Translations under genes and position numbers: made by a program | NCBI GenBank assembly: GCA_031551755.1 | Contig: JAVBNE010000025.1 | Span: forward strand, 1 to 64,000 | Source: JAVBMU01 sp031551755 | GTDB lineage: Bacteria > Actinomycetota > Actinomycetes > Actinomycetales > Cellulomonadaceae | Direction of reading: 5' to 3' | Length of the DNA stretch: 64,000 bases | The notes under the pieces: model-generated | What the model was told of the DNA's origin: nothing | The model's input: only the letters and a program-made list of their open reading frames with translations | Databases searched by the model: none | Shown: positions 44,002-52,891 of the stretch, piece after piece | Position numbering within the stretch: the first letter of the stretch is position 1 | Layout: the number at the start of each line of letters is the position of its first letter

Positions 44002-44964
44002 ATGAGCACCCCTGAGCTGAACACGGCCACGGCGACCACGGTGCAGTACAGGCGGGTGCGCACGAGCATCGGCCAGCCACTGCTCGAGCTGCGCGGAGTG
44101 AGCGTCCGATTCGGTCGGTTGGTGGCGCTCGACGATGTCACCTTCGACGTGCGCCGAGGCGAGATCCTCGGACTGGTCGGACCGGACGGGGCGGGCAAAA
44201 CGCTGGTCTTTGATGTCATCAGCGGTATGTACCGGCCCATGAAAGGAAAAATCGTCCTCGACGGGCGCGCCGTCGGCCGTCAGCGGTCGGGGCATCGGGG
44301 AGTGGCTCGGACGTACCAGAATATGCGGCCGTTGCACGAGATGTCGGTGGTCGACCACGTGTTGCTGGCGACGCACGCCCGCCATCACCTGGTTCCGCCG
44401 GGAATGTTGCTGCGATCGGCGGGTCAGCGACGAGAGGACCGTCAGGACCGGGTCCGAGCCATGGAACTGACCGAACTCGTAGGTCTCGGTGAACGGGCGC
44501 AGGAGCGCGCCCGGACATTGAGCTTCGCTGAGCGCCGACGGCTGGAGATCGCCTGTGCTCTTGCCGGGGAGCCGATCCTGCTTTGCCTGGATGAGCCGAC
44601 CGCCGGGCTGCGCGCGGCGGAGAAGGACGCAATGCTCGCACTCATCGGCGATATCCGTGCTGCCGGGCACACTGTGGTGCTCCTCGAACACGACCGGGCC
44701 GTTGTGGCTCCGGTCGCTGACCGCGTCATGTCGCTCGAAGCCGGCCGGATCATCCTCGATGACGTGACCATGGATGCTGCCCCGACCCCGCCCCCGGCCA
44801 ACGTGACCGCGACCCCGGTCAGCACGGCCCGGACCCTGGGCCAAGGCCCGGCCGAGGTAGTGCCCTTGGTGAGCGGCGCTTTCCCCACCGATGTCGTCGC
44901 GCCCGAGGAGGGCGGGGCAATCCATTGTTCGGCCCAACGGGAGTCCCGTCGTGGTGTGGCGTAA
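44002..44964 (+). CDS. Orphan LivG-like ABC ATPase with altered signature motif
   Basis: The ATG at 44002 has GGAG six bases upstream (within an overlapping earlier ATG at 43990). The 320-residue protein resembles branched-chain amino acid ATPases: Walker A GPDGAGKTLVFDV (Asp for the usual Asn), Q-loop ARTYQNMRPLHEM, Walker B LLCLDEPTAGL and H-loop LLEHDRAVV. The signature reads LSFAERRRLEIA, lacking the glycine of LSGGQ or the SYGE of LivG, so ATP hydrolysis may be reduced. A C-terminal tail of about 75 residues is Pro/Ala-rich. No permease or binding protein gene is nearby. It overlaps the next gene by 14 bp. Confidence 0.82.
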   Translation: MSTPELNTATATTVQYRRVRTSIGQPLLELRGVSVRFGRLVALDDVTFDVRRGEILGLVGPDGAGKTLVFDVISGMYRPMKGKIVLDGRAVGRQRSGHRGVARTYQNMRPLHEMSVVDHVLLATHARHHLVPPGMLLRSAGQRREDRQDRVRAMELTELVGLGERAQERARTLSFAERRRLEIACALAGEPILLCLDEPTAGLRAAEKDAMLALIGDIRAAGHTVVLLEHDRAVVAPVADRVMSLEAGRIILDDVTMDAAPTPPPANVTATPVSTARTLGQGPAEVVPLVSGAFPTDVVAPEEGGAIHCSAQRESRRGVA

Positions 44965-45985
44965 CGTCCGTCATCGGGCGCGCTACCTGGACGATCAGCG
45001 GTTGGCGGTCGCCTCGGTCGGCTCTGCGAGCCAACGGGTCCACGAGGCCATCGCGGCCTGGGAGGCCGATCCCGCCGCGGGGCCGGAAGTTGTCGTCGAC
45101 GCGGCCTGTATCGCGATCATTGAGGGCCTGGAGTCGCCCGCTCTGCAACGGCTCGCCTCCCCGCCGGCGGGCGTGGCCCTGCGTACTCTCGTCGATGACG
45201 TTCTCGCGGACCTTCAGGTCGCTCTGCCCGCACCAACCCCCAAGACGGTCTCCGTCAGCGGATCGGCGACCAGGCCGGCCCTCGACTCCCTGCGGTTCGA
45301 CGTGGTGCCCGCCGATGTCGGTGGGGGTTTCCAAGTGCAGGTCTTCGTCAATGGGATGGAGATCACCTCGCGTGGTGCCGGTCTCGGCCTGGACCCCTAC
45401 GACCTCGTCATTCCGGAGAATCGCCTGGTGGCGACATCCGAGCGCCGGACCGTACCGCTCGCGCGCTGCAAATGCGGGGTCTACGGATGTCGTGCGACAG
45501 ACGTAACCATCGTGCGTGATCTTGCCTCCGTCCACTGGGACTTTTCCGAGGTGATCCCCCTCGACCGCGGCGTCACCTTCCCGGCTGATCAGTACGACGC
45601 GCAGGTCGGCGCCCTCGGCTCGGCGTTCGGCTGGGAGACCGCCGAACGTAAACTCGGCCGGTTGGTGTGGGAGACCGTCGACCACGAGCGGCTCGCGGAC
45701 AACGGTCTGCGATTGCGGTGGGTGGCGGGTGACCAGCCTGGTGACGGGCGCGATTCGCTGAGTGTGCGCATCGCCCTGGACCTCGGGCGCGACTATCAGG
45801 TCATGCTGACCTTCGACTGGCGTGGGCGCTCGCCGGTCGAGCTGGCGCGCCTGGTGCGCCGCACGCTCGCGCGGCCACCCCAAGGGTGGCGGGCGACCTG
45901 GCAAGTGCTCGGCCCCTTGAGCGCACCGCCCCACATCGCGGGACCTGCCTGGCGACCAGCGGGGGAGGCGGCCGTCGCGGCCTGA
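44951..45985 (+). CDS. Hypothetical protein with CKCGVYGC motif
   Basis: A GTG start with GGAG seven bases upstream, inside the end of the LivG-like gene, gives a 344-residue protein. I recognise no family. A helical N-terminal part is followed by a beta-rich middle (RFDVVPADVGGGFQVQVFVNG) and, near residue 175, ARCKCGVYGCRATDVTIVRD, whose three cysteines could bind metal, then VHWDFSEVIPL. No signal or membrane segment. Codon use is normal for the window. Overlap with the ATPase suggests a shared transcript. Confidence 0.75.
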   Translation: MVWRNVRHRARYLDDQRLAVASVGSASQRVHEAIAAWEADPAAGPEVVVDAACIAIIEGLESPALQRLASPPAGVALRTLVDDVLADLQVALPAPTPKTVSVSGSATRPALDSLRFDVVPADVGGGFQVQVFVNGMEITSRGAGLGLDPYDLVIPENRLVATSERRTVPLARCKCGVYGCRATDVTIVRDLASVHWDFSEVIPLDRGVTFPADQYDAQVGALGSAFGWETAERKLGRLVWETVDHERLADNGLRLRWVAGDQPGDGRDSLSVRIALDLGRDYQVMLTFDWRGRSPVELARLVRRTLARPPQGWRATWQVLGPLSAPPHIAGPAWRPAGEAAVAA

Positions 45986-46109
45986 TCGCTCGGGTCGTAC
46001 GCAGCATCATGTGTTCCGGCGGTATTCGCTCGGTCGTGTGAGGGCTCGCCGGTAGCGTGGGCGTCGCGTCACCACACGGGTGCCGCGTAACACGAGGGAT
46101 CAGGTGAGC

Positions 46110-47471
46110 ATGGGCGAGCAAGCGAAGGGCGACGCGGCGGCGGGAACGGGCCATATCGCGACCCCGGACGAGCAAGTCCACAAGCTCCTGTGGCCGAAGA
46201 TAGAGGGTGGACTGTACTCGGAGACCCAGGAGGCCATCCGGGTGCTGGCCGAGATTCTGGGCGCCCCCCGCGTCGAGCCGGTTCCCACCGGCACCGGCGA
46301 CTGGATCTCCCGGCTCCTCGGCCTCGATGAGGCGACCCTATCGACCGTCAAGCGGGAACTGCCCGGAACTATGGCGCTGCTCTACGGCCATGTGCTGGCA
46401 GGGTGGATCGCCGAACACGGGGACGCAGTCAAGGTCATCGGCCCGTTCGGAAAGCCACCGGAGTACCGGCCGCTGAGCCTGGCGGAGGATCACACCGTCT
46501 CAGTGCCGGCGCACATCTGCGTGTTCTTTCCGGCGGGGACCCTGCGCGACGAGCCGGTTGGGTTCTATCACGATGCCCGGCCCATGGCCGACATCACCGT
46601 ATACACGCAGGCTGGCCAGCGTGAGCTGGCGGAGTCGGTGCTGGACGACATGGACGCCGCCTTGCGCGGGGAACGCAACCCCTTCCGTGGCCAGGTGCTG
46701 CGGGTGCTGTCCAAGGGCGGGCACATCGCCTTCGAGCCGACCAAGCCCACGGGCGAGAGCCGCGAGGACCTGATCCTGTCCCAGGAGATCTGGGACGAGG
46801 TGGACCTCTTCCTGGCGACCACGACCACCCGGAGGGAGGATCTGGTGGCCCTGGGCCTTTCCACCAGCCGCGGTCTGCTGCTGGCGGGCAAGCCCGGCGT
46901 CGGGAAGACGAAGCTCGGCCGTGTGCTGGCCTCGGAGCTCGTGGGGCAGCTCACGGTGATGCTGGTCGAACCGGATGTGCTGGCCGGTGTTCCGGAGCGG
47001 CTGTATGACGAGGTGGAGCGGTTGGGGCCGACACTGGTCATTCTCGAGGACATCGACACGGTGGCGGCCGCCGAGCGTCGTGGGTCTTCGGGCTTCGCCG
47101 AGTTCCTCAGTGCCTTGGACGGCGCTCGGGTGCGTAATGACATCTTGACCTTGGCGACCACCAACGATCCCGGTTCGCTGGACCCGGCGGTCAAGCGGCC
47201 GGGGCGGTTCGATGTGATCGTCGAGGTCCCGGTACCTGGCCCGCAGGCGCGCGAGGCGATCCTCGGGCTTTACCTCCCTGGTCATGGCCAGGGGGTGGAC
47301 CTCCGTGCGGTGGCGGACAGCCTCGACGGAGCCACGGGTGCCGAGATCCGGGAGGTGGCCCGCCGCGCTGTGCTGGAGCACGGGGGTGACAACGTTTCCA
47401 CGGAGAAGCTGTTGGATATCACTCGAACGGGACGTTGGAAGCCCGCACCCGCCGTCGGACACTACCTTTGA
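46110..47471 (+). CDS. AAA+ ATPase of unknown function
   Basis: The 453-residue protein starts at an ATG preceded by AGGTGAG. An N-terminal half of about 235 residues has no recognised domain (MALLYGHVLAGWIAEHGDAV). The AAA core has Walker A LLAGKPGVGKTKLGR near residue 262, Walker B TLVILEDIDTVAA near 309, sensor 1 LATTNDP and the arginine-finger region KRPGRFDVIVEVPVPG, then the lid GATGAEIREVARRAVLEHG. It resembles classical AAA (FtsH/Cdc48-type) cores without a protease domain, so it may remodel proteins. The 178-bp stretch after it carries no gene. Confidence 0.85.
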   Translation: MGEQAKGDAAAGTGHIATPDEQVHKLLWPKIEGGLYSETQEAIRVLAEILGAPRVEPVPTGTGDWISRLLGLDEATLSTVKRELPGTMALLYGHVLAGWIAEHGDAVKVIGPFGKPPEYRPLSLAEDHTVSVPAHICVFFPAGTLRDEPVGFYHDARPMADITVYTQAGQRELAESVLDDMDAALRGERNPFRGQVLRVLSKGGHIAFEPTKPTGESREDLILSQEIWDEVDLFLATTTTRREDLVALGLSTSRGLLLAGKPGVGKTKLGRVLASELVGQLTVMLVEPDVLAGVPERLYDEVERLGPTLVILEDIDTVAAAERRGSSGFAEFLSALDGARVRNDILTLATTNDPGSLDPAVKRPGRFDVIVEVPVPGPQAREAILGLYLPGHGQGVDLRAVADSLDGATGAEIREVARRAVLEHGGDNVSTEKLLDITRTGRWKPAPAVGHYL

Positions 47472-47659
47472 GGGTGCAGACCGTGGAATATCGCCCACCG
47501 CGAACACCAAAAACGCGCCATCGGTGATCTATTGTGATGAGACGTTCGCGGTGCCCGGCCATCGCTGTCAAGAACGCAGACGAAGACCCACGCCTGCTCG
47601 GCGGCGGACTCGCGACCTTCGCGTGATCGCCAGGGTCGGTTCATAGGAAGGTGCGATGG

Positions 47660-49021
47660 ATGACTAGTGCCGCAGCTCAAATGCGCGTCGTCATGCCGCA
47701 CGAGATGTTTTTCTCCCTGACGGACGAACGCGGGGTCATCACCGGCGCGAACTCGGTCTTCATGCGCATCGCTGCGTACTCGAGGGCGGAGCTGCTGGGA
47801 ACCGCTCACAACGTCGTCCGTGCACCTGAGATGCCCGCAGGTGTCTTCCGTCTGATGTGGGACGTCATCGAAGGCGGCAACCCCTTCGCCGGCTACGTGC
47901 TCAACACGGCGCACGACGGCGCGCGCTACTGGGTGTTCGCCACCGTGACCCCGGTCGAGGGCGGCTACCTGTCAGTGCGTTCGGCGCCGTCGGTGGAGGC
48001 CATCTGGGTCAAGGCCGCGGGTATCTATGAGCGGGTGCTGCGCCAGGAGATCGAGGCGCGGGCCAAGGGTGCGACCCGGCGCGAGGCCGCGGAGCTGGGT
48101 AAGCGCTTGATCCTGGAGGAGCTGGCGCGTATCGGCTTCTCCTCCTACGAAGACTTCATGCGGGCCGCGCTGCCCGCGGAGGCTTCCGCCCGATCCGAGC
48201 GGGCTGAGAGTACGCGGCCGGCCGTCGCCGCGGGCGAGGACCCGACCTATGGCGAGATCTACACCATCGCCTCGTCGATCGACCGCGAGACGAGTGCTCT
48301 GCTCTCGGAGCTGAGCCACTACAGCGAACTCAGCGACAGCCTGAGCCGGGCATCCGACGACACCGCTGCGGCCGCTCATGAGCTTGCCGCGGCGACGGTT
48401 TCCGCCCGTGCGGCCTCCGAGATGGTCCAGCAGCAGGCGCCGGCGGTGCTGTCCACGGCAGCGGCGATGGCCCAGGGAGGCGAGCGAACCTTGGAGTCGC
48501 TCGAACAGCTCACCGTCAAGCTGGAGGCCGACTACGGTCTGATCGCCGACCTGCAGATCCGGATTGCCATCTCCAAGCTGCACGCCGATTGGGTGATGTC
48601 CTTCGTCGAGGAACTGCTCACCGGATCAGGCGCACAGGACGACACGATGTACATCCCCGAGGTGTGTCACGCATTGCAGGTCAGCGTGGAACGCCTGGCG
48701 CACTCGCTGGTTCAACACACCCAGAACATGGCTGAGGTCGTCTCGAACGTCGAGTCACTGTCCGAGGCCCTGGGCGAGTTCCAGTCCTTCCTGTTCATGT
48801 GGCGCAACCTGTTGATCCGGCACGGGGTTTCGCGGGCGGTCGGTGAGCACCTGGGCCCGATCGACCGTCAGCTCAGTTCGGGATTCGCTCAGCTGGTGAC
48901 CCTGCGCCAGCTTGCGCAGCGTTTTCTTGCCGAGAGCCGCCCCTACGATGCCGGACCGTTGTTGGGCCGTGTGGAGCAGCTCGAAGCCGCTGGTCAGCGC
49001 GCCTATTCCGGACGACTGTGA
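47660..49021 (+). CDS. Soluble Aer-type PAS protein lacking a chemoreceptor output domain
   Basis: The start ATG has AGGAAGG eight bases upstream. Of 453 residues, about 15-110 form a PAS domain close to the FAD-binding Aer redox sensor (TDERGVITGANSVFMRIAAY, LLGTAHNVVRAPEMPAGVFR, then MWDVIEGGNPFAGYV and GARYWVFATVTPV). The remainder is helical and Ala/Glu-rich, with long stretches that could form coiled coils (EIYTIASSIDRETSALLSEL), but I see neither membrane helices nor HAMP nor the conserved MCP hairpin. No chemotaxis or flagellar genes lie in the window. It is probably a cytoplasmic redox sensor with an unknown output. Confidence 0.8.
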   Translation: MTSAAAQMRVVMPHEMFFSLTDERGVITGANSVFMRIAAYSRAELLGTAHNVVRAPEMPAGVFRLMWDVIEGGNPFAGYVLNTAHDGARYWVFATVTPVEGGYLSVRSAPSVEAIWVKAAGIYERVLRQEIEARAKGATRREAAELGKRLILEELARIGFSSYEDFMRAALPAEASARSERAESTRPAVAAGEDPTYGEIYTIASSIDRETSALLSELSHYSELSDSLSRASDDTAAAAHELAAATVSARAASEMVQQQAPAVLSTAAAMAQGGERTLESLEQLTVKLEADYGLIADLQIRIAISKLHADWVMSFVEELLTGSGAQDDTMYIPEVCHALQVSVERLAHSLVQHTQNMAEVVSNVESLSEALGEFQSFLFMWRNLLIRHGVSRAVGEHLGPIDRQLSSGFAQLVTLRQLAQRFLAESRPYDAGPLLGRVEQLEAAGQRAYSGRL

Positions 49022-49084
49022 GCGAACCGGGCGGGCCGAGTGCCGTCCGGTTGAAGGGTCGTGGTGGCGGAGACATCATGACGT

Positions 49085-50314
49085 GTGACCTCCGCCGCGC
49101 CCGCGGGGCCAGAGCCCTCGACGACCCAGGTGGACCTGTCGATCCTGGGGGTTGCTGAGCCGCGCCCGGAGCGGCTGGCCGCGATCGTCGCCGCTTTGCT
49201 GAGCGCGGGGCAGCCTTTCCCGGTTCGAGCAGATCGGCTGGCGATCGACTGGGCGGTTGCTGAACCCCTGCCGACGGTCGGATCCGCGCCCACGACCGCC
49301 GGTCTCCATCGTGTTCGAGGGGTAGCTCGGATCGGGGACGGAGAACCGGCCGGCTGGCGGATGGTGGTCAAGACCCTGCGCCATCCGCGGCTGTGGCCAG
49401 GTCTTTCCCATCTCTCGGAGGAATCCCAACGGGAGGTCCGTGGACTCGACTGGCGAGCGGGGCCGGCTGCCATGCGCGAAGCTGCGCGGTGTTCTTTCGA
49501 AGAGGTCCCGTTCCGCGACGAGACCGTTTCCTGGCGCACTCCGGTCATCGCTGCGCTCGTCACCATCGACGCCGACCACATGGCGATGTGGATGGAGGAC
49601 GTCGAGGGGGACCAGCGGTGGGACGATGCCCGCTTCGAGCGTGCGGCCTTCGCCTTGGGCCTTCTCGCCGCCCGTCGGCTCGGCACACCGTCGGCGACCA
49701 CACCCCGGTACGGGCCGATCCTGGCCGCCTCGCGGCAGCTTCGCGGTCACGCTTTGCCGCTGTTGTCGCCTCGGGCCGACTGGGTCCGTTCCCAGGCTGG
49801 CCAGCTTCCCGACGTGGTCGCGCTGCGGGCGGAACTGACCGTTTTGGGGGAGCGGCTCGAGGATGTGGTCGCGGCGGCCGCCGACCTCTACCACTTGCCT
49901 GCCCACGGCAACGCCACCCCACGAAATCTACTGGTGCCCTGGCATGAGCCGACCACGTTCGTGGCCGTCGACTGGTCTGCGCCGACCCTTTTGCCCGTCG
50001 GCTATGACCTCGGCCAGCTGCTTTTTGGACCGGTCGTCACGGGAGAACTGTCGGTGGTCGACCTCATGCGCATCGCGCCCCTGGCCGAGCGGGCGCATCT
50101 CGAGGGGTTGACCGCGAGTGGCTGGGATGTGCTGGCCGCTGACGTGCACCGTGGGTTCGTGGCTTCCGCAGCGCTTCGTAGCCTCTTCGCCCTCCTCCCG
50201 GCGGATCCCACGGACGAGCCGACCGGATCCGGTGGCACTGATGCCCTAGGTGAGCGGGTGTGGGCCGCACGTTGGTTGGTCGACCAACTGCGCGAGATCC
50301 TGCCGACGATCTGA
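49085..50314 (+). CDS. Aminoglycoside phosphotransferase-fold protein
   Basis: The 409-residue protein (GTG start) has a kinase-like fold of the APH/choline kinase type. Visible elements are GWRMVVKTLRHPRL with a candidate ATP-binding Lys, MWMEDVEGDQRW in the hinge region, the catalytic loop HGNATPRNLLVPW and the metal-binding VAVDWSAPTLLPVGYDLGQLLFG. In the usual loop, HxDxxxxN, the Asp is replaced by Asn here (HGNATPRN), so catalysis may be altered. It is unlikely to be a resistance gene; substrate unknown. It follows the Aer-PAS gene by 63 bp. Confidence 0.75.
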   Translation: MTSAAPAGPEPSTTQVDLSILGVAEPRPERLAAIVAALLSAGQPFPVRADRLAIDWAVAEPLPTVGSAPTTAGLHRVRGVARIGDGEPAGWRMVVKTLRHPRLWPGLSHLSEESQREVRGLDWRAGPAAMREAARCSFEEVPFRDETVSWRTPVIAALVTIDADHMAMWMEDVEGDQRWDDARFERAAFALGLLAARRLGTPSATTPRYGPILAASRQLRGHALPLLSPRADWVRSQAGQLPDVVALRAELTVLGERLEDVVAAAADLYHLPAHGNATPRNLLVPWHEPTTFVAVDWSAPTLLPVGYDLGQLLFGPVVTGELSVVDLMRIAPLAERAHLEGLTASGWDVLAADVHRGFVASAALRSLFALLPADPTDEPTGSGGTDALGERVWAARWLVDQLREILPTI

Positions 50315-50379
50315 CCCGAGTGCGTCGTCCTCGTTCTCCTGGGCCACCGACGACCCCACTGGCCTGGCCACGGGCGTTC

Positions 50380-50435
50380 GAGCGCCCTTCGAACAGCAGA
50401 TGAACGCCGAGTGAACAGTGGTGGAACAGTCCCTG
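50380..50435 (+). promoter_or_regulatory. PHO-box-like array: GAAC repeated every 11 bp
   Basis: GAAC occurs at 50391, 50402, 50413 and 50424, exactly 11 bp apart, with a degenerate GAGC at 50380. On the minus strand the units read GTTCCACCACT, GTTCACTCGGC, GTTCATCTGCT and GTTCGAAGGGC, agreeing with the 11-bp GTTCA-type direct-repeat units of actinobacterial PhoP boxes. The array ends about 40 bp before the pit start. Chance alignment of four units in phase is very unlikely. Confidence 0.8.
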
Positions 50436-50469
50436 CGTTGGTCAGCGGTCCTGCCCATCAGCCGCCACC

Positions 50470-51738
50470 ATGGTCAGCGTGACCGAGACGCTTCTGCTCG
50501 TGCTCGTCGTGGCGACCGCGTTGGCCTTCGACTTCACGAATGGATTTCATGACACGGGCAACGCGATGGCCACCTCCATCGCCACCGGTGCCCTCAAACC
50601 GAAGACCGCGGTGGCACTGTCCGCCGCACTGAACCTGGTGGGTGCCTTCTTGTCGCTCACCGTGGCCGCCACCATCGCCAAGGGTTTGGTGGATGCGCAT
50701 GCGGTCACCTTGCCGGTGGTCTTCGCGGGTCTGGTGGGAGGCATCACCTGGAATCTCGTGACGTGGCTGCTGGGTATCCCCTCCAGTTCGTCGCACGCCT
50801 TGGTGGGCGGGGTGGTCGGTGCGGTACTCGCGGCCACCGGCACCTCGGGGGTGCTCTGGTCGGGCCTGGTCGCCAAGGTGATGATCCCCGCGCTGCTTGC
50901 CCCAGTGATCGCGATCGGTGTTGCGGCCCTCGGGACGTGGTCGGTCGCGCGCGTCACGCGGTCCCTGCCGGTCGAGACCACGAACCGCCAGCTGCGGTGG
51001 GGTCAGATCGGCTCTGCCTCGCTGATCTCGCTCGCGCACGGCACCAACGACGCCCAGAAGTCGATGGGCATCATTTTGCTGGCCCTCATCGCCGGGGGCG
51101 CCGTTCCGGCGAGTTCCGGGGTGCCGTGGTGGGTGATCGTCTCCTGTGCGGCTTGCATGGCGGCGGGCACCTACCTGGGCGGTTGGCGGGTGATTCGCAC
51201 GCTGGGTAAGGGACTGGTGGAGGTCGATGCCCGCCAGGGTATGTCGGCGGACATGGCGTCGGCCTCGGTCATCTTGCTGTCGAGCCATTTCGGCTATTCC
51301 TTGTCGACGACGCAGGTAGCCACGGGTTCGATCCTCGGCTCGGGAGTCGGGCTGCCCGGGGCGACTGTTCGCTGGCGGGTCGCCGCCCGGATGCTCGCCG
51401 CCTGGGGCGTGACCCTGCCCGCCGCCGGTCTGGTCGGTGCCGCGTGCTACGGCATCCAGGCAGGGCTGGGTGGCCTGGTCGGTGCCGGGGTTGTCTTCGC
51501 CCTACTGCTGGCCGTGTCCGCAGCGATCTGGTTCGCGTCGCGGCGGGCACCCGTGTCGGCCGCGAATGTCAACGAGACCTGGGGGGCGACGGCGGGAGAG
51601 CTGCCCCGGCCGGCGACGGCCGAATCCCCCCGGCGGGCAACAACGGCAGGTTCGATCGCGGCTGCATCGGCCGGGCCGGTGATGCCGATCGGTCCAGGAC
51701 CCGGATCGTTGGTCGGACACGAGGAAGCCCGCGCATGA
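50470..51738 (+). CDS. pit: Low-affinity inorganic phosphate transporter
   Basis: The 422-residue membrane protein of the PiT family has the two inverted signature repeats (ALAFDFTNGFHDTGNAMATS and SLAHGTNDAQKSMGI) with SSSSHALVGGVVGAVLA, about ten helices in all, and a Pro/Ala-rich cytoplasmic tail. It imports metal-phosphate by proton or cation symport. Its promoter carries a PHO-box-like array, so expression probably responds to phosphate through PhoP; in actinobacteria pit genes may be activated or repressed this way. The last 4 nt overlap the next small gene. Confidence 0.95.
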   Translation: MVSVTETLLLVLVVATALAFDFTNGFHDTGNAMATSIATGALKPKTAVALSAALNLVGAFLSLTVAATIAKGLVDAHAVTLPVVFAGLVGGITWNLVTWLLGIPSSSSHALVGGVVGAVLAATGTSGVLWSGLVAKVMIPALLAPVIAIGVAALGTWSVARVTRSLPVETTNRQLRWGQIGSASLISLAHGTNDAQKSMGIILLALIAGGAVPASSGVPWWVIVSCAACMAAGTYLGGWRVIRTLGKGLVEVDARQGMSADMASASVILLSSHFGYSLSTTQVATGSILGSGVGLPGATVRWRVAARMLAAWGVTLPAAGLVGAACYGIQAGLGGLVGAGVVFALLLAVSAAIWFASRRAPVSAANVNETWGATAGELPRPATAESPRRATTAGSIAAASAGPVMPIGPGPGSLVGHEEARA

Positions 51739-51962
51739 GCCAGTACATCGAGTGGTCCGCGCTCGGCCAGGTGGTCGTCGCAGGGCTGGTGGTGGGCGCC
51801 GGCCTGCCTGCGCTTTTCGCATTGGGTGTGCGGTTCGCCGTCGACGGCGGTCCGGGCCGGCTGCCGGGCGGTTGGCGGCGGCTCGTGGCCGGGGCGTGTT
51901 TCCTGGTCGTGCTGGCCGCCGTGGCCGGTGGGCTCGCGTTGATCGTCGCGGGCGGTCACTGA
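51735..51962 (+). CDS. Small two-helix membrane protein coupled to pit
   Basis: The 75-residue protein starts at an ATG overlapping the pit stop (ATGA). It has two hydrophobic helices (ALGQVVVAGLVVGAGLPALF and LVAGACFLVVLAAVAGGLAL) separated by a short Gly/Arg loop. Translational coupling suggests an accessory or regulatory subunit of the phosphate transporter. Its last 7 bp overlap the convergent histidine kinase gene. Confidence 0.75.
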   Translation: MSQYIEWSALGQVVVAGLVVGAGLPALFALGVRFAVDGGPGRLPGGWRRLVAGACFLVVLAAVAGGLALIVAGGH

Positions 51963-52891
51963 GCCTTCGGGGTCGCTGGGAAACGCAGCCGGACGCTCGT
52001 ACCCTGCCCGTGCCGGGAACGTAGGGAGACGTTCCCGCCGTGCCGTTCGGCGATGACCCGCACGAGCGCCAACCCCAACCCGGAACCGGGGATGCCCCGT
52101 ACCTCGCGGCTGCGTGACAGCTCGTCGAAGACCTCCTCGATCTCGTCCTCGGCGATGCCGATGCCGGTGTCGGCGACCTCGATCGTTGCCCAGCCGTCTT
52201 CATCGATGCCGCGAACCTCGACCGGCGTACCCGCCGCGGAGTACTTCACCGCGTTGCTGAGCAGGTTGTGCATCGCCAGGTACACCAGATCCCGGTCACC
52301 TTGGATCTGCGCGAGGGGCCACGGCACTTGGGGGAAGATGGTGCGCAGGGGATGCGGGTTGCCGGTGGCCGCCAAGTGGGCGGTCAGGTCGTGGACGGCC
52401 TCAGCGCATACCTCTTCGAGGTCCAGCGTCTCCGTCTCGATCGGTTGGGTTTCGAGGTCGGCGAGTTTCCGCAGGTCGCCGACGAGGGTAGCCAGGCGTG
52501 CGGACTGGCCGTCGATGGCGGCCAAGTGCGGCGATCCGGTTGCGCCGCCCTCGGCGGCGATGGCGGCCCGGATGGCGGTCACCGGGTTCTTCAGTTCGTG
52601 GTCGAGGCGGGCGAGGAAGCGCCGGTGCGCGGATCGTTCCGCCGACCTTCCGGCCGATTCACCGGCCAGGTGTGTCCGCTGCCGGGCCAGTCGCAGCCAG
52701 TGGATACCGGCCAGGGCGGCGCCGAGCAGCAGACCGGTGACCACTGCCACGGTAGCCAGCGGAATGGTGATGACTACCCGCAGCGTCGAGCCCGTCGCGA
52801 TCAGGACGGCCGCGACGGCGAGCCCCCCCACGGCCACCAGGGTCGCGGGTATCCATTGCCGCCAGTGGAGGTCGGGTCGTGGAACCGTCAT
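51956..52891 (-). CDS. Membrane sensor histidine kinase
   Basis: The 311-residue kinase has two adjacent hydrophobic segments near the N-terminus (residues about 13-31 and 38-64) with almost no extracellular loop, then HisKA with H98 in RFLARLDHELKNPVTAIRAA and HATPase motifs (LVYLAMHNLLSNAVKYSA, EVADTGIGIAEDE, GSGLGLALVR). The signal may be sensed inside the membrane or through the partner lipoprotein. The ATG at 52891 overlaps the stop of the regulator gene (ATGA); the longer upstream frame lies within the regulator and is not used. Confidence 0.9.
   Translation of the reverse strand: MTVPRPDLHWRQWIPATLVAVGGLAVAAVLIATGSTLRVVITIPLATVAVVTGLLLGAALAGIHWLRLARQRTHLAGESAGRSAERSAHRRFLARLDHELKNPVTAIRAAIAAEGGATGSPHLAAIDGQSARLATLVGDLRKLADLETQPIETETLDLEEVCAEAVHDLTAHLAATGNPHPLRTIFPQVPWPLAQIQGDRDLVYLAMHNLLSNAVKYSAAGTPVEVRGIDEDGWATIEVADTGIGIAEDEIEEVFDELSRSREVRGIPGSGLGLALVRVIAERHGGNVSLRSRHGQGTSVRLRFPATPKAQ

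Noticed and set aside
49085..50314. Antibiotic-resistance kinase
   Set aside because: Only the general APH fold is visible and the catalytic Asp is replaced; nothing links it to a drug substrate.
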